NCBI GenBank assembly: GCA_017630455.1
Contig: JAGBVG010000063.1
Coordinates: forward strand, 62,001 to 126,000
Direction: 5' to 3'
Origin: Alistipes sp.
Lineage (GTDB): Bacteria; Bacteroidota; Bacteroidia; Bacteroidales; Rikenellaceae
DNA length: 64,000 nt
Part shown: piece by piece, positions 26,008 to 34,535 of the stretch
How the letters are laid out: the number at the start of each line of letters is the position of its first letter
Position numbering within the stretch: the stretch's first letter is position 1
Made by a program: the position numbers and the translations under genes
The notes under the pieces: model-generated
The model's input: only the letters and a program-made list of their open reading frames with translations
Told to the model about the DNA's origin: nothing
Database searches by the model: none

Positions 26008-28785
26008 TTGGAAAATAAGATAAAAATAAAGGGCGCGAGGGTGCATAACCTCAAGAGTGTGGATGTCGAGATTCCGCACTCTAAGTTCGTTGTGGTCACG
26101 GGACTCTCGGGCTCGGGAAAGTCGACACTCGCGTTTGATACCATTTTTGCCGAGGGTCAGCGTCGATATGTGGAGAGCCTCTCGGCATACGCGCGTCAGT
26201 TTTTGGGACGTGTCGAGAAACCCGATGTCGACCTCATAGAGGGCGTTGCACCAGCCATAGCCATCGAGCAGAAGGTGATATCTAAGAATCCGCGCTCTAC
26301 GGTGGGTACAACGACTGAGATCTACGACTACCTGAAGCTGCTCTTTGCGCGCATAGGCAAGACCTACTCGCCAAAGACGGGTATGGAGATTCGCTGCTAC
26401 GAGGTTGAGGATGTTGTGAACCATATTGCCGAGATGGCAGAGGACAGCCGTGTTGTTGTTGCCGCGCCATTACTCCTGAAACAATCCGAGGGTATTGTGG
26501 AGCGTATGCTCACGCTGATTGAGGATGGTGTCAACCGCGTGCGTTACCGCGAGGAGATAATACTCGTCGAGGAGTTTCTGCCGCAGGTTACGGCCGATAT
26601 GTCGCTCGACGAGGTGATGATTATAGTAGACCGCGTGGTGCTGCATCACGATAGCGACACCATATCGCGCCTCACCGACTCCGTGGCACGCGCTATGGGC
26701 TATGGTTCGGGTGTGGTGCATATCATCACCGATAGGGTGGAGAGTTTCTCGTCGCGATATGATGAGGATGGAGTGTCGTATGAGCGACCCACAGAGCACC
26801 TCTTCTCGTTCAATAACCCGCTTGGTGCTTGCCCTGTATGCGAGGGCTATGGCAAGGTGACGGGCATCGACGAAAACTTGGTTATCCCCGATAAGTCGAA
26901 GAGCATCTATGACGGTGCTGTGGCGTGCTGGAATGGCGCTACGATGGGTCGCTGGAAAAGTGAGTTGATTCTCGCATCTTCGAAGTGTGGCTTCCCAATC
27001 CATACTCCTTACTATGCCCTTACCGAGCAGCAGAGGGAGATGCTCTGGCGTGGCAACGAGCACTTCTACGGCATTGATGACTTCTTTGCCTATGTCGACA
27101 CGCAGCGTCATAAGGTCCAGTATCGTGTTCTCAAGGCACGATATATGGGCAAGACACTCTGCCCCGAGTGTCACGGTGCACGCCTGCGCAAGGAGGTGCT
27201 TTATGTCAAGGTCGGAGGTAAGAACATCGCCGAGATTGTCTCTATGACCATCGGTGAGTTGGTGGCATTCTTTAATGATTTGAAGCTCGATGACCACGAT
27301 GCTAAGACCGCGGAGCGTGTGCTGGTGGAGATTCGCAACCGCCTGGGCTATCTTATGGAGGTTGGTCTGCACTACCTTACACTCGACCGTCTCTCGGCAA
27401 CGCTGTCGGGTGGAGAGTCGCAGCGTATAAACCTCTCTACGTCGTTGGGTAGCAACCTCGTAGGCTCGATGTATATCCTCGATGAGCCGAGCATAGGTCT
27501 GCATCCGAGGGACACGAATCGCCTTATTGGAGTGCTGAAGCAGTTGCGCGACTTGGATAATACGGTTATTGTCGTGGAGCACGAGGAGGAGGTTATGCGA
27601 GCTGCCGACTGGATCGTAGATATGGGTCCCGAGGCGGGTATCTGTGGCGGCGAGGTGGTATATAATGGTCCAGCGGAGGGTATCACGGCGGCAGAGAATT
27701 CGCTGACGGCAGACTACCTTACGGGACGTAAGAGGATAGATATTCCGAAGCGCAGACGTGCCTCGTCGGGCGTTGTGCGTGTGCGTGGCGCAAGACATAA
27801 CAATCTGAAAAACATCGACGTGGAGATTCCTATTGGCGTTCTCACGTGTATCACCGGAGTCTCAGGCTCAGGAAAGTCATCGCTTGCCGATGATGTGTTA
27901 TTCCCAGCACTAAAGCGTAAGCTCTCGGAGACCACGCTCACACCTGGAGATCACGACGGCATAGATGTCGATAGGCATCTGCTGCAGGGTGTGGAGATGG
28001 TGTCGCAGTCGCCAATTGGTAAGTCTACGCGCTCCAACCCCGTGACATATATCAAGGCCTACGACGAGATTCGTAAGCTCTTTGCCGATCAGCCATACTC
28101 GAAGCATAATGGCATAGGTGCTGCGGCATTCTCGTTTAACGTGCCAGGTGGTCGCTGCGAGGAGTGTGAAGGTGAGGGTGTTATCAAGGTGAGTATGCAG
28201 TTTATGGCCGATGTCGAGCTGCAGTGCGAGGCGTGTGGTGGTATGCGTTTTAAGTCTGAAATTCTGGATGTTAAGTATCGCGATAAGAACATCTACGATA
28301 TTCTGAATATGTCGGTTGATGAGGCTGTGGAGTTCTTTGCGGAGGATGCGACAAACGCCACGTGCAAGCGTATCGTGGAGCGCATTCGCACGTTGCAGCA
28401 GGTGGGTCTCGGATATGTGAAACTCGGACAGTCGTCGTCGACACTCTCGGGTGGTGAGTCGCAGCGTGTGAAGCTCGCCTCGTTCCTCACTAAGGAGCGT
28501 AGCGAGGAGCGCATAATGTTCATCTTCGACGAGCCAACCACGGGTCTCCACTTTCACGATATCCGCCGACTCTTGGGAGCGTTCGATGCCCTTATCGAGC
28601 GTGGTCATACGGTGGTGGTTGTGGAGCATAATATGGATGTTATAAAGTGTGCTGACTGGGTTATAGATCTCGGCCCTGAGGCGGGTAAGGATGGTGGTGA
28701 GGTTGTCGTGTGTGGCACTCCAGAGCAGGTTGTGGCGTGCAGGGAGAGTTATACGGGAGAGTTCCTAAAACTACATATTGAGTAA
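26008..28785 (+). CDS. uvrA: Excinuclease ABC subunit A
   Basis: The damage-recognition ATPase of nucleotide excision repair. I place the start at TTG 26008 (giving [18 protein letters not shown], about 925 residues) because upstream codons overlap yigZ and encode unlike sequence; an ATG at 25966 inside yigZ is the alternative. Two ABC halves are visible: Walker [15 protein letters not shown] and [14 protein letters not shown], signatures [11 protein letters not shown] and [11 protein letters not shown], and Walker [11 protein letters not shown] and [10 protein letters not shown]. Zinc-binding cysteine pairs occur as [24 protein letters not shown] and CEACGG. Its stop overlaps the next start as TAATG, implying coupled translation. 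Confidence 0.96.
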   Translation: MENKIKIKGARVHNLKSVDVEIPHSKFVVVTGLSGSGKSTLAFDTIFAEGQRRYVESLSAYARQFLGRVEKPDVDLIEGVAPAIAIEQKVISKNPRSTVGTTTEIYDYLKLLFARIGKTYSPKTGMEIRCYEVEDVVNHIAEMAEDSRVVVAAPLLLKQSEGIVERMLTLIEDGVNRVRYREEIILVEEFLPQVTADMSLDEVMIIVDRVVLHHDSDTISRLTDSVARAMGYGSGVVHIITDRVESFSSRYDEDGVSYERPTEHLFSFNNPLGACPVCEGYGKVTGIDENLVIPDKSKSIYDGAVACWNGATMGRWKSELILASSKCGFPIHTPYYALTEQQREMLWRGNEHFYGIDDFFAYVDTQRHKVQYRVLKARYMGKTLCPECHGARLRKEVLYVKVGGKNIAEIVSMTIGELVAFFNDLKLDDHDAKTAERVLVEIRNRLGYLMEVGLHYLTLDRLSATLSGGESQRINLSTSLGSNLVGSMYILDEPSIGLHPRDTNRLIGVLKQLRDLDNTVIVVEHEEEVMRAADWIVDMGPEAGICGGEVVYNGPAEGITAAENSLTADYLTGRKRIDIPKRRRASSGVVRVRGARHNNLKNIDVEIPIGVLTCITGVSGSGKSSLADDVLFPALKRKLSETTLTPGDHDGIDVDRHLLQGVEMVSQSPIGKSTRSNPVTYIKAYDEIRKLFADQPYSKHNGIGAAAFSFNVPGGRCEECEGEGVIKVSMQFMADVELQCEACGGMRFKSEILDVKYRDKNIYDILNMSVDEAVEFFAEDATNATCKRIVERIRTLQQVGLGYVKLGQSSSTLSGGESQRVKLASFLTKERSEERIMFIFDEPTTGLHFHDIRRLLGAFDALIERGHTVVVVEHNMDVIKCADWVIDLGPEAGKDGGEVVVCGTPEQVVACRESYTGEFLKLHIE

Positions 28786-30005
28786 TGGCAGAGTTTGAAA
28801 CATATACATTGTCGAATGGTATTCGCGGTATTCATCGTCAGGTGCGTAGTGGTGTTGTGCACTGCGCTATGGTGGTCAATGCCGGCTGCCGTGATGAACG
28901 TAAGGGTGAGTATGGCATAGCGCACTTCGCGGAGCACGCGCTCTTTAAGGGTACGGAGCGTCGCAAGGCCTATCAGGTGAATTGCCGTCTGGAGAATCTT
29001 GGTGGCGAGCTGAATGCCTATACCACAAAGGAGGATACTACGCTTCACGCCACGGTGCTGCGTCGTGACTTTCAGCGTGCTGTGGAGCTTATGGCCGATG
29101 TTATCTTCCACTCGTCGTTTCCCGATAAGGAGCTAAAGAAGGAGCGCGAGGTTATCGCCGACGAGATAAACTCCTATAAGGATTCGCCCTCGGAGCGCAT
29201 ATATGATGACTTCGAGGATTTGATATTCAAGGGCTCGGAGTTGGGACATAATATCCTCGGCTCCAAGGCCTCTATTATGTGCTTCGATAGTGCAGCGCTG
29301 CACCGCTTTGTGGGGCGCACATACACCACCGACCAGATGGTCTTCTCGTCGATCGGTAACTTCTCGGTGGCTACGGCACGTGCTGTGGCGGAGCGATATT
29401 TGGGTGGTGTTGCGCCTACGCAACGCGATTTCGTGCGTGAGACGCCGTTGGCTTACGAGCCTTTTGATGTGCATCTTATGCGCCATACGCATCAGGCGCA
29501 CGGCATCATCGGTACGCGAGGTTATAGCATCTCGGATGAGCTACGTCTGCCGTTGGCGCTGTTGGTGAATATCCTTGGAGGTCCTTCGGCAAACTCGCTG
29601 CTAAACATAGAGTTGCGCGAGAAACGAGGATTGTCGTATAATGTGGAGGCTACCTATACGCCATACTCCGATTGTGGTATCGTGGGCATCTACTTCTCAT
29701 CCGACCACGACAATATGGCTCAGTGTGTGGAGCTGATAGAGGATAAGGTGGCAATGCTCTCGCGGGAGCTTATCTCGCCACGCCGTCTGGCTATTGCCAA
29801 GCGTCAGTTCGTAGCGCAGATGGCAATATCTATGGAGTCGAATGAGGGTTATATGCTTGGTGCGGGAAAGAGCTACCTCTTGTATAAGGATATCGACACC
29901 CTCGAGGAGGCGTATAAGAAGGTTATGGCAATCACTGCCGAGCAGATTATGGCTGTGGCGGAGGATAGCTTTGCGAATGTGTCACGTCTTATTTATGGAA
30001 AGTAA
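28785..30005 (+). CDS. M16 family zinc peptidase (insulinase/pitrilysin type)
   Basis: A 406-residue protein with the inverted zinc motif HFAEH (H47, E50, H51) and third ligand E127 in EREVIADEIN, 76 residues on, as is standard for M16. A second, inactive M16-like half (about 200-400) includes RGLSYNVEATYTPYSDCGI. No signal peptide is apparent, so it is probably cytoplasmic, resembling the YmxG/PqqL-like processing proteases found near housekeeping genes. Its ATG overlaps the uvrA stop by one base. The substrate is unknown. Confidence 0.9.
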   Translation: MAEFETYTLSNGIRGIHRQVRSGVVHCAMVVNAGCRDERKGEYGIAHFAEHALFKGTERRKAYQVNCRLENLGGELNAYTTKEDTTLHATVLRRDFQRAVELMADVIFHSSFPDKELKKEREVIADEINSYKDSPSERIYDDFEDLIFKGSELGHNILGSKASIMCFDSAALHRFVGRTYTTDQMVFSSIGNFSVATARAVAERYLGGVAPTQRDFVRETPLAYEPFDVHLMRHTHQAHGIIGTRGYSISDELRLPLALLVNILGGPSANSLLNIELREKRGLSYNVEATYTPYSDCGIVGIYFSSDHDNMAQCVELIEDKVAMLSRELISPRRLAIAKRQFVAQMAISMESNEGYMLGAGKSYLLYKDIDTLEEAYKKVMAITAEQIMAVAEDSFANVSRLIYGK

Positions 30006-30015
30006 AGTATAGAAT

Positions 30016-30651
30016 ATGAATAACTTAGAGCAATATATCTTGGATAATACGAAGCCCGAGGAGGAGCTTATGCACCAGCTCGAGCGTGAGACCTATCTGC
30101 GTGTCATCAATCCGCGAATGATATCGGGACATCTGCAGGGTAAACTCCTCGAAATGCTTGTGCGTATGATGCGCCCAAAGCGTGTGTTGGAGATAGGAAC
30201 GTTTACTGGCTACTCGGGTCTGAGCATCGCGCGTGGCTTGGAGGATGGCGCATATCTCGACACCATTGAGGTGGATGATGAGTTGGAGGATATAGCAGCT
30301 AAATATTTCGAGAAGTCGGAGTATGGAGATCGCATACGCCAGCATATAGGCTCGGCGCTCGATGTTGTGCCAACGCTGGGCGAGGTATACGATATGGTCT
30401 TTATCGATGGTGACAAGCGCGAGTATCCTGCATATTATAATATGCTTATGGACGGCGGCTATGTTCGTAGTGGCTCTATAATGTTGGCTGATAACATCTT
30501 GTGGTATGGCAAGGTTGCCGAGCCTATAGCCCGCACCGACCACCATACACAAGCTATTGTGGAGTTTAACCGTATGGTTGTGGAGGATGATAGGGTAGAC
30601 AATGTTATTGTACCGATTAGAGACGGTATAAACCTCATAAGGGTAAAATAG
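30016..30651 (+). CDS. SAM-dependent O-methyltransferase (family 3, COMT-like)
   Basis: A 211-residue class I methyltransferase of the Methyltransf_3 (catechol/caffeoyl-CoA O-methyltransferase-like) group. Motif I is VLEIGTFTGYSGLSIA (SAM binding), the acidic loop is LDTIEVDDE, and the metal site is MVFIDGDKREYPAYY with a later LADNILWYGKV (the DN ligand). The size matches the family. Substrates of bacterial members are rarely known; catechol-like molecules or hydroxylated RNA bases have been proposed. It is the last gene of the dapB run, 10 bp after the M16 gene, and its final codons form part of the terminator hairpin. Confidence 0.9.
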   Translation: MNNLEQYILDNTKPEEELMHQLERETYLRVINPRMISGHLQGKLLEMLVRMMRPKRVLEIGTFTGYSGLSIARGLEDGAYLDTIEVDDELEDIAAKYFEKSEYGDRIRQHIGSALDVVPTLGEVYDMVFIDGDKREYPAYYNMLMDGGYVRSGSIMLADNILWYGKVAEPIARTDHHTQAIVEFNRMVVEDDRVDNVIVPIRDGINLIRVK

Positions 30652-30686
30652 AAAAGAGACCTCGTGGTCTCTTTTCTATTTTACCC
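30641..30686. terminator. Bidirectional terminator with 21-bp perfect stem
   Basis: The 21 nt at 30641-30661 are perfectly complementary to 30666-30686 with a TCGT loop. The stem contains AAAATAGAAAAGAGACC, so T-rich tails occur on both strands. It lies between convergent genes and includes the last three codons and the stop of the methyltransferase gene. Confidence 0.85.
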
Positions 30687-30702
30687 TGCTCTACCAAGAG
30701 GT

Positions 30703-31689
30703 TTACTTATCCCTCTTCGGTAGTAACTCGGTAAGTGAGCCGAGCGCACCAACGAGATTGCTTGCCTCGAATGGTAGGAATACGGTCTTTGACTGCTCGC
30801 CCGCGCCAATCTCCTTCAGCGTCTCAACGTACTTCATAAGAAGCATATAGGTTGCTGGGTCGGTCTTTGACTCGGCTATAGCCTCGGCAACCTTGCGGAT
30901 AGCCTCCGCCTCGGCTGTAGCCTGCAGTATCTTGGCATCGGCCTCGCCCTGAGCCTTGAGGATCTGTGTCTGACGCTCCGCCTCGGCCTGGTTGATCTGC
31001 GACTCCTTCTCACCCTCCGACTGGAGAATCATAGCCTCCTTGTGACCCTTGGCCTCGAGAACCTTAGCACGACGCTCACGTTCCGCCTGCATCTGCTGCT
31101 CCATAGCTCGGCGTACCGACTCCGGAGGTGTGATATCCTGCAGCTCCACGCGGTTAACCTTCACGCCCCACTTATTGGTAGCCTCGTCCAACACGATGCG
31201 AAGTTTCGAGTTGATGGTGTCGCGCGAGGTGAGGGTCTCATCCAACTCCAACTCTCCGATTACGTTACGCAACGTTGTCTGCGTGAGCTTCTCGATGGCG
31301 TTAGGGAGGTTGTCAATCTCGTATACCGACTTCACAGGGTCTACAATCTGGAAGTAGAGCAGTGCGTTGATGGTTGTGGTGACGTTATCCTTGGTAATCA
31401 CGCTCTGCTTGTCGAAGTCGTAAACCTGCTCGCGAAGGTCAATGCGTGATGTGGTGCGCATAATGACGCTCTTGGAGCCATCGGCATACTTCACCTCGTC
31501 GCGCTGGATAACCTCGCGTGCGCGGTCGATGATAGGGAACAGGAAGTTGATACCCGACTGCAGGGTGCGGTCGTAGCGTCCAAGACGCTCTACAACACGT
31601 GTCTCGGATTGTGGTACGATTTTGAAGCCCTTGAGTACATATATCACCGCAATAGCCGCAATGATAAGAAACACAATTAATGAATCCAT
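30703..31689 (-). CDS. SPFH/Band 7 membrane protein (paraslipin/QmcA type)
   Basis: A 328-residue protein with one N-terminal membrane helix (LIVFLIIAAIAVIYVL), an SPFH/Band 7 domain (about 25-185, starting FKIVPQSETRVVERLGRYDR) and a long Ala/Glu/Lys-rich coiled coil (about 190-275, ending AEAEAIRKVAEAIAESK), then a short C-terminal tail. Paraslipins build large oligomers in bacterial membranes and are linked with membrane microdomains and proteolysis. It is 2 bp downstream of the nfeD-like gene, the standard NfeD-stomatin arrangement, which supports the assignment. Confidence 0.93.
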   Translation of the reverse strand: MDSLIVFLIIAAIAVIYVLKGFKIVPQSETRVVERLGRYDRTLQSGINFLFPIIDRAREVIQRDEVKYADGSKSVIMRTTSRIDLREQVYDFDKQSVITKDNVTTTINALLYFQIVDPVKSVYEIDNLPNAIEKLTQTTLRNVIGELELDETLTSRDTINSKLRIVLDEATNKWGVKVNRVELQDITPPESVRRAMEQQMQAERERRAKVLEAKGHKEAMILQSEGEKESQINQAEAERQTQILKAQGEADAKILQATAEAEAIRKVAEAIAESKTDPATYMLLMKYVETLKEIGAGEQSKTVFLPFEASNLVGALGSLTELLPKRDK

Positions 31690-31691
31690 AG

Positions 31692-32126
31692 TTATAGTTT
31701 TTTTACAGTTAGTACAACGCTATCTATCGCCACAACCTCTACCTTAGTGCCTTTCGAAAGTATCTTACCATCAGCGGTTATAGCGCGCCAGTCGACACCC
31801 TCGATCATCACACGACCACCCTCCACGTCGCCATCTACCTCCTCGCATACCACGCCGCGCTTGCCAATCATCGCCGAGGCGTTTGTGGCAACCTTCTCGC
31901 CACCTCTGTAGAACGCGCGCTTTAGGAGTGGTCTCACACCTGCGAGGGCTATGAGTGAGATGATTGCGAATGTGAGAAACTGCATCTCCAACGATGCGTC
32001 ACACGCTGCGGCGATAGCACCACCTCCCGCGCCTATCGAGAGACATACAACGGCAAAACCTACGGTGAACAACTCGATGATGAAGAGTAGTAGGGCTGCG
32101 ATAACCCAATAAAGCCAAATATCCAT
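31692..32126 (-). CDS. NfeD-like membrane protein (short form)
   Basis: A 144-residue protein with three to four hydrophobic helices in the first 75 residues (WVIALLLFIIELFTVGFAVV-type sequence) and a C-terminal OB-fold/NfeD domain (about 80-144, MIGKRGVVCEEVDGDVEGGRV...VEVVAI). The ClpP-like protease domain of long NfeD proteins is absent, as expected for the short class paired with paraslipins. It is co-transcribed with the SPFH gene downstream. Its role is to support the SPFH complex; details are not known. Confidence 0.9.
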   Translation of the reverse strand: MDIWLYWVIAALLLFIIELFTVGFAVVCLSIGAGGGAIAAACDASLEMQFLTFAIISLIALAGVRPLLKRAFYRGGEKVATNASAMIGKRGVVCEEVDGDVEGGRVMIEGVDWRAITADGKILSKGTKVEVVAIDSVVLTVKKL

Positions 32127-32173
32127 ATTTCGAAATTTTTAAATTAAAGAGGCCTTATGTTTTAAAATTCTAT

Positions 32174-32181
32174 CAAATGTA
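32174..32181 (-). promoter_or_regulatory. -7 promoter element of the nfeD-SPFH unit
   Basis: TACATTTG on the minus strand (32181-32174) matches TAnnTTTG 48 bp before the ATG at 32126. No TTTG is seen at the expected -33 distance. Confidence 0.5.
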
Positions 32182-32276
32182 CGTAAAAAAAGTGGGAATA
32201 GGGAGTGATTGTCCAAATAAATTTCAAGGGTGTGAAAAATATCACCAAAGGTGATTATAGTTTCAAAAAAAATGTG

Positions 32277-32284
32277 TACATTTG
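32277..32284 (+). promoter_or_regulatory. -7 promoter element of the Dabb gene
   Basis: TACATTTG (32277-32284) matches TAnnTTTG 42 bp before the ATG at 32326. The -33 position is AT-rich but has no clear TTTG. Confidence 0.5.
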
Positions 32285-32325
32285 TGTGATAAACCTAAAA
32301 CAGAATAAACTTAAAACACAACGAT

Positions 32326-32625
32326 ATGATACGTCACATTGTAATGTGGAAGTTTCGCCGCGATTTGGAGGAGACACCACAGCAGATAGCCCAGGAAATG
32401 AAGAGCCGTTTGGAGGGCCTTAATGGTAAAATCGAGGGCCTCCTCAGAGCCGAGGTGGGTATTAACATCAAGGAGACAGCCTCGTCATACGACGCTGTAC
32501 TCACCGCCGACTTCCCAACATTCGAGGCTATGGAGGCCTACAAGGTAAACCCCTTGCACGTTGTAATTAGCGACTATTGCAAGAGTCGTCGTCTTGAACG
32601 AGTAGATGTAGACTACGAGATTTAA
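32326..32625 (+). CDS. Dabb (stress-responsive A/B barrel) domain protein
   Basis: A 99-residue single-domain protein of the Dabb family: the N-terminus MIRHIVMWKF is the usual beta-strand with the conserved His, and later FPTFEAMEAYKVNPLHVVIS and the closing DYEI fit the ferredoxin-like dimeric barrel. The biochemical role of bacterial members is mostly unknown. It has its own promoter element and is followed by a palindromic intergenic element, so co-transcription with the hut genes is uncertain. Confidence 0.88.
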   Translation: MIRHIVMWKFRRDLEETPQQIAQEMKSRLEGLNGKIEGLLRAEVGINIKETASSYDAVLTADFPTFEAMEAYKVNPLHVVISDYCKSRRLERVDVDYEI

Positions 32626-32631
32626 TTGTGA

Positions 32632-32734
32632 TAAGGGGTCATCTTCGAAGCTTTGCTTGTCTGAAAAATGCTCATTTACGCTTAGTAAACTCCGCTTTTT
32701 CAGCCTGCGACAAATCTTCAAATCTAATCCCTTC
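32632..32734. repeat. Imperfect palindromic intergenic element (about 100 bp)
   Basis: The two halves are imperfect reverse complements. GGGGT (32635-32639) pairs with ATCCC (32727-32731), the GAAGCTTTG region with CAAATCTTC, CTGAAAAA (32661-32668) with TTTTTCAG (32696-32703), and TTTAC (32675-32679) with GTAAA (32685-32689). There is no T-run, so it is not an ordinary terminator. It looks like a dispersed, MITE-like or RNA-forming element. Confidence 0.5.
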
Positions 32735-32801
32735 TAACAATTAAATATGCTAATCCTAACAAACCGAAATTTCAGAATAACAAATCTAAAACTATAAAAC
32801 T

Positions 32802-34505
32802 ATGAGGAAAAGAATTGTTGAGTGCGTACCTAACTTCTCTGAGGGTCGCAATTTGGAGACTATTAAGCAGATTACCGATGTCATCGAGGCATCGAAGGGT
32901 GTTAAACTTTTGGATGTTGATCCAGGTGAGGCGACAAATCGTACTGTGGTAACTTTCGTTGGTGATCCTGAGTCGGTATGTAACGCTGCTGTGGCGGCTA
33001 TCAAACGTGCTACAGAGCTTATCGATATGCGTCAGCACAAGGGTGCTCACCCACGTATGGGTGCTTGCGACGTATGTCCTCTTATCCCAGTATCGGGTAT
33101 CACCTTGGAGGAGTGTGCAGAGTTGGCACGCGCACTTGCAAAGCGTATCTCGGAGGAGCTTGGCGTACCTACATATTGCTACGAGGCTGCTGCGTTCACT
33201 CCAGAGCGTCGTAACTTGGCTGTTTGCCGCGCTGGTGAGTATGAGGCATTGCCAGAGAAGATGACCGACGAGAAGCGTAAGCCAGACTTCGGCGCTCGCC
33301 CATACGACGAGGCTGTTGCAAAGAGTGGTGCTACGGCTGTTGGTGCTCGTGACTTCTTGGTAGCGGTAAACTACAACCTCAATACCACTTCTACACGTCG
33401 TGCTAACGCAATTGCGTTTGACGTTCGCGAGAAGGGCCGTCCTATGCGTGAGGGTAATCCTATCACTGGTAAGATTGTCAAGGATGAGAATGGCAACCCT
33501 GTTATGAAGCCAGGTACGTTGAAGGCTTGTAAGGCTATCGGCTGGTTTATCGAGGAGTATGGTATCGCACAGGTATCTATGAATATGACAAACCTCGCTG
33601 TGACACCTCTACACGTGGCATTTGACGAGGTATGTCGCGCTGCGGAGGCTCGCGGTGTGCGTGTTACAGGTGCCGAGATCGTAGGTCTTGTTCCTAAGAG
33701 CGTATTGGTGGACGCTGGTCGTCACTTCTTGCGCAAGCAGAACCGCTCTACAGGTCTTCCAGAGCGTGAGTTGGTGCGTATCGCTATCGAGTCTATGGGC
33801 TTGTCGAACCTCAAGGAGTTCAAGCCAGAGGAGAAGGTTATCGAGTATATGCTCGAGGCTGAGGAGATGAAGGGTGTTAAGAAGTTGGTGGATATGACCT
33901 GCACAGGCTTTGCAGAGGAGACAGCGAGTGAGTCTCCAGCACCTGGTGGTGGTTCTATCTCGGCATATATGGGTGCTTTGGCTGCTGCTCTCGGCACTAT
34001 GGTTGCCAACCTCTCATCACATAAGGCTGGTTGGGATGACCGCTGGGAGTTCTTCTCAGATTGGGCAGACAACGGTATGGCTGTTATGAACGAGTTGCTC
34101 TACTTGGTAGACGAGGATACTGCGGCGTTCAACAAGATTATGGATGTATTCGGTATGCCTAAGGGTACTGACGAGGAGAAGGCTGCACGTGCCGAGGCTA
34201 TGGAGGTTGCTACGCTCTACGCTACTCAGGTACCACTTCGCACTATGAAGGCTGCATACAAGGCATTCGACGTTGTTCGCGCTATGGCCGAGGAGGGTAA
34301 CCCTAACTCAGTATCTGATGCTGGTGTAGGTGCTTTGGCTGCTCGCTCAGCGGTTATGGGTGCTTGCCTCAACGTTAAGATCAACGCCGCTGGCCTTAAG
34401 GATCGTGCCGTGGCTGATGCTTTGGTTAAGGAGGCTGAGGAGATTCAGGCAGCAGCACAGAGGGCTGAGGCTGAGATCTTGGCAGTTGTTGAGAGCAAAA
34501 TTTAA
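32802..34505 (+). CDS. Glutamate formimidoyltransferase fused to formimidoyl-THF cyclodeaminase
   Basis: A 567-residue bifunctional FTCD protein. The N-terminal formiminotransferase (about 1-300; RIVECVPNFSEGR start, QHKGAHPRMGACDVCP active-site region around H79/H83) moves the formimino group of formiminoglutamate to tetrahydrofolate. The C-terminal cyclodeaminase (about 350-567; SESPAPGGGSISAYMGALAA) releases ammonia to give 5,10-methenyl-THF. This is the last step of histidine breakdown and the fusion resembles the mammalian enzyme. It is the first gene of the hut cluster and 30 bp before hutU. Codon bias suggests high expression. The start MRKRIVECVPNFSEG is the usual family N-terminus. 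Confidence 0.95.
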   Translation: MRKRIVECVPNFSEGRNLETIKQITDVIEASKGVKLLDVDPGEATNRTVVTFVGDPESVCNAAVAAIKRATELIDMRQHKGAHPRMGACDVCPLIPVSGITLEECAELARALAKRISEELGVPTYCYEAAAFTPERRNLAVCRAGEYEALPEKMTDEKRKPDFGARPYDEAVAKSGATAVGARDFLVAVNYNLNTTSTRRANAIAFDVREKGRPMREGNPITGKIVKDENGNPVMKPGTLKACKAIGWFIEEYGIAQVSMNMTNLAVTPLHVAFDEVCRAAEARGVRVTGAEIVGLVPKSVLVDAGRHFLRKQNRSTGLPERELVRIAIESMGLSNLKEFKPEEKVIEYMLEAEEMKGVKKLVDMTCTGFAEETASESPAPGGGSISAYMGALAAALGTMVANLSSHKAGWDDRWEFFSDWADNGMAVMNELLYLVDEDTAAFNKIMDVFGMPKGTDEEKAARAEAMEVATLYATQVPLRTMKAAYKAFDVVRAMAEEGNPNSVSDAGVGALAARSAVMGACLNVKINAAGLKDRAVADALVKEAEEIQAAAQRAEAEILAVVESKI

Positions 34506-34535
34506 TTTCGGGCAACCTAAACCACTTGATTTATT

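Noticed and set aside
26470..27798. Long open frame (442 codons) on the minus strand opposite uvrA
   Set aside because: It is antisense to strongly conserved UvrA coding sequence, its translation is rich in His/Arg/Thr without domain-like pattern, and it has no promoter element.
32642..32721. Minus-strand open frame within the palindromic element as a small protein gene
   Set aside because: The frame arises from the palindromic repeat, extends over the end of the Dabb gene, and has no start signal or recognisable product.
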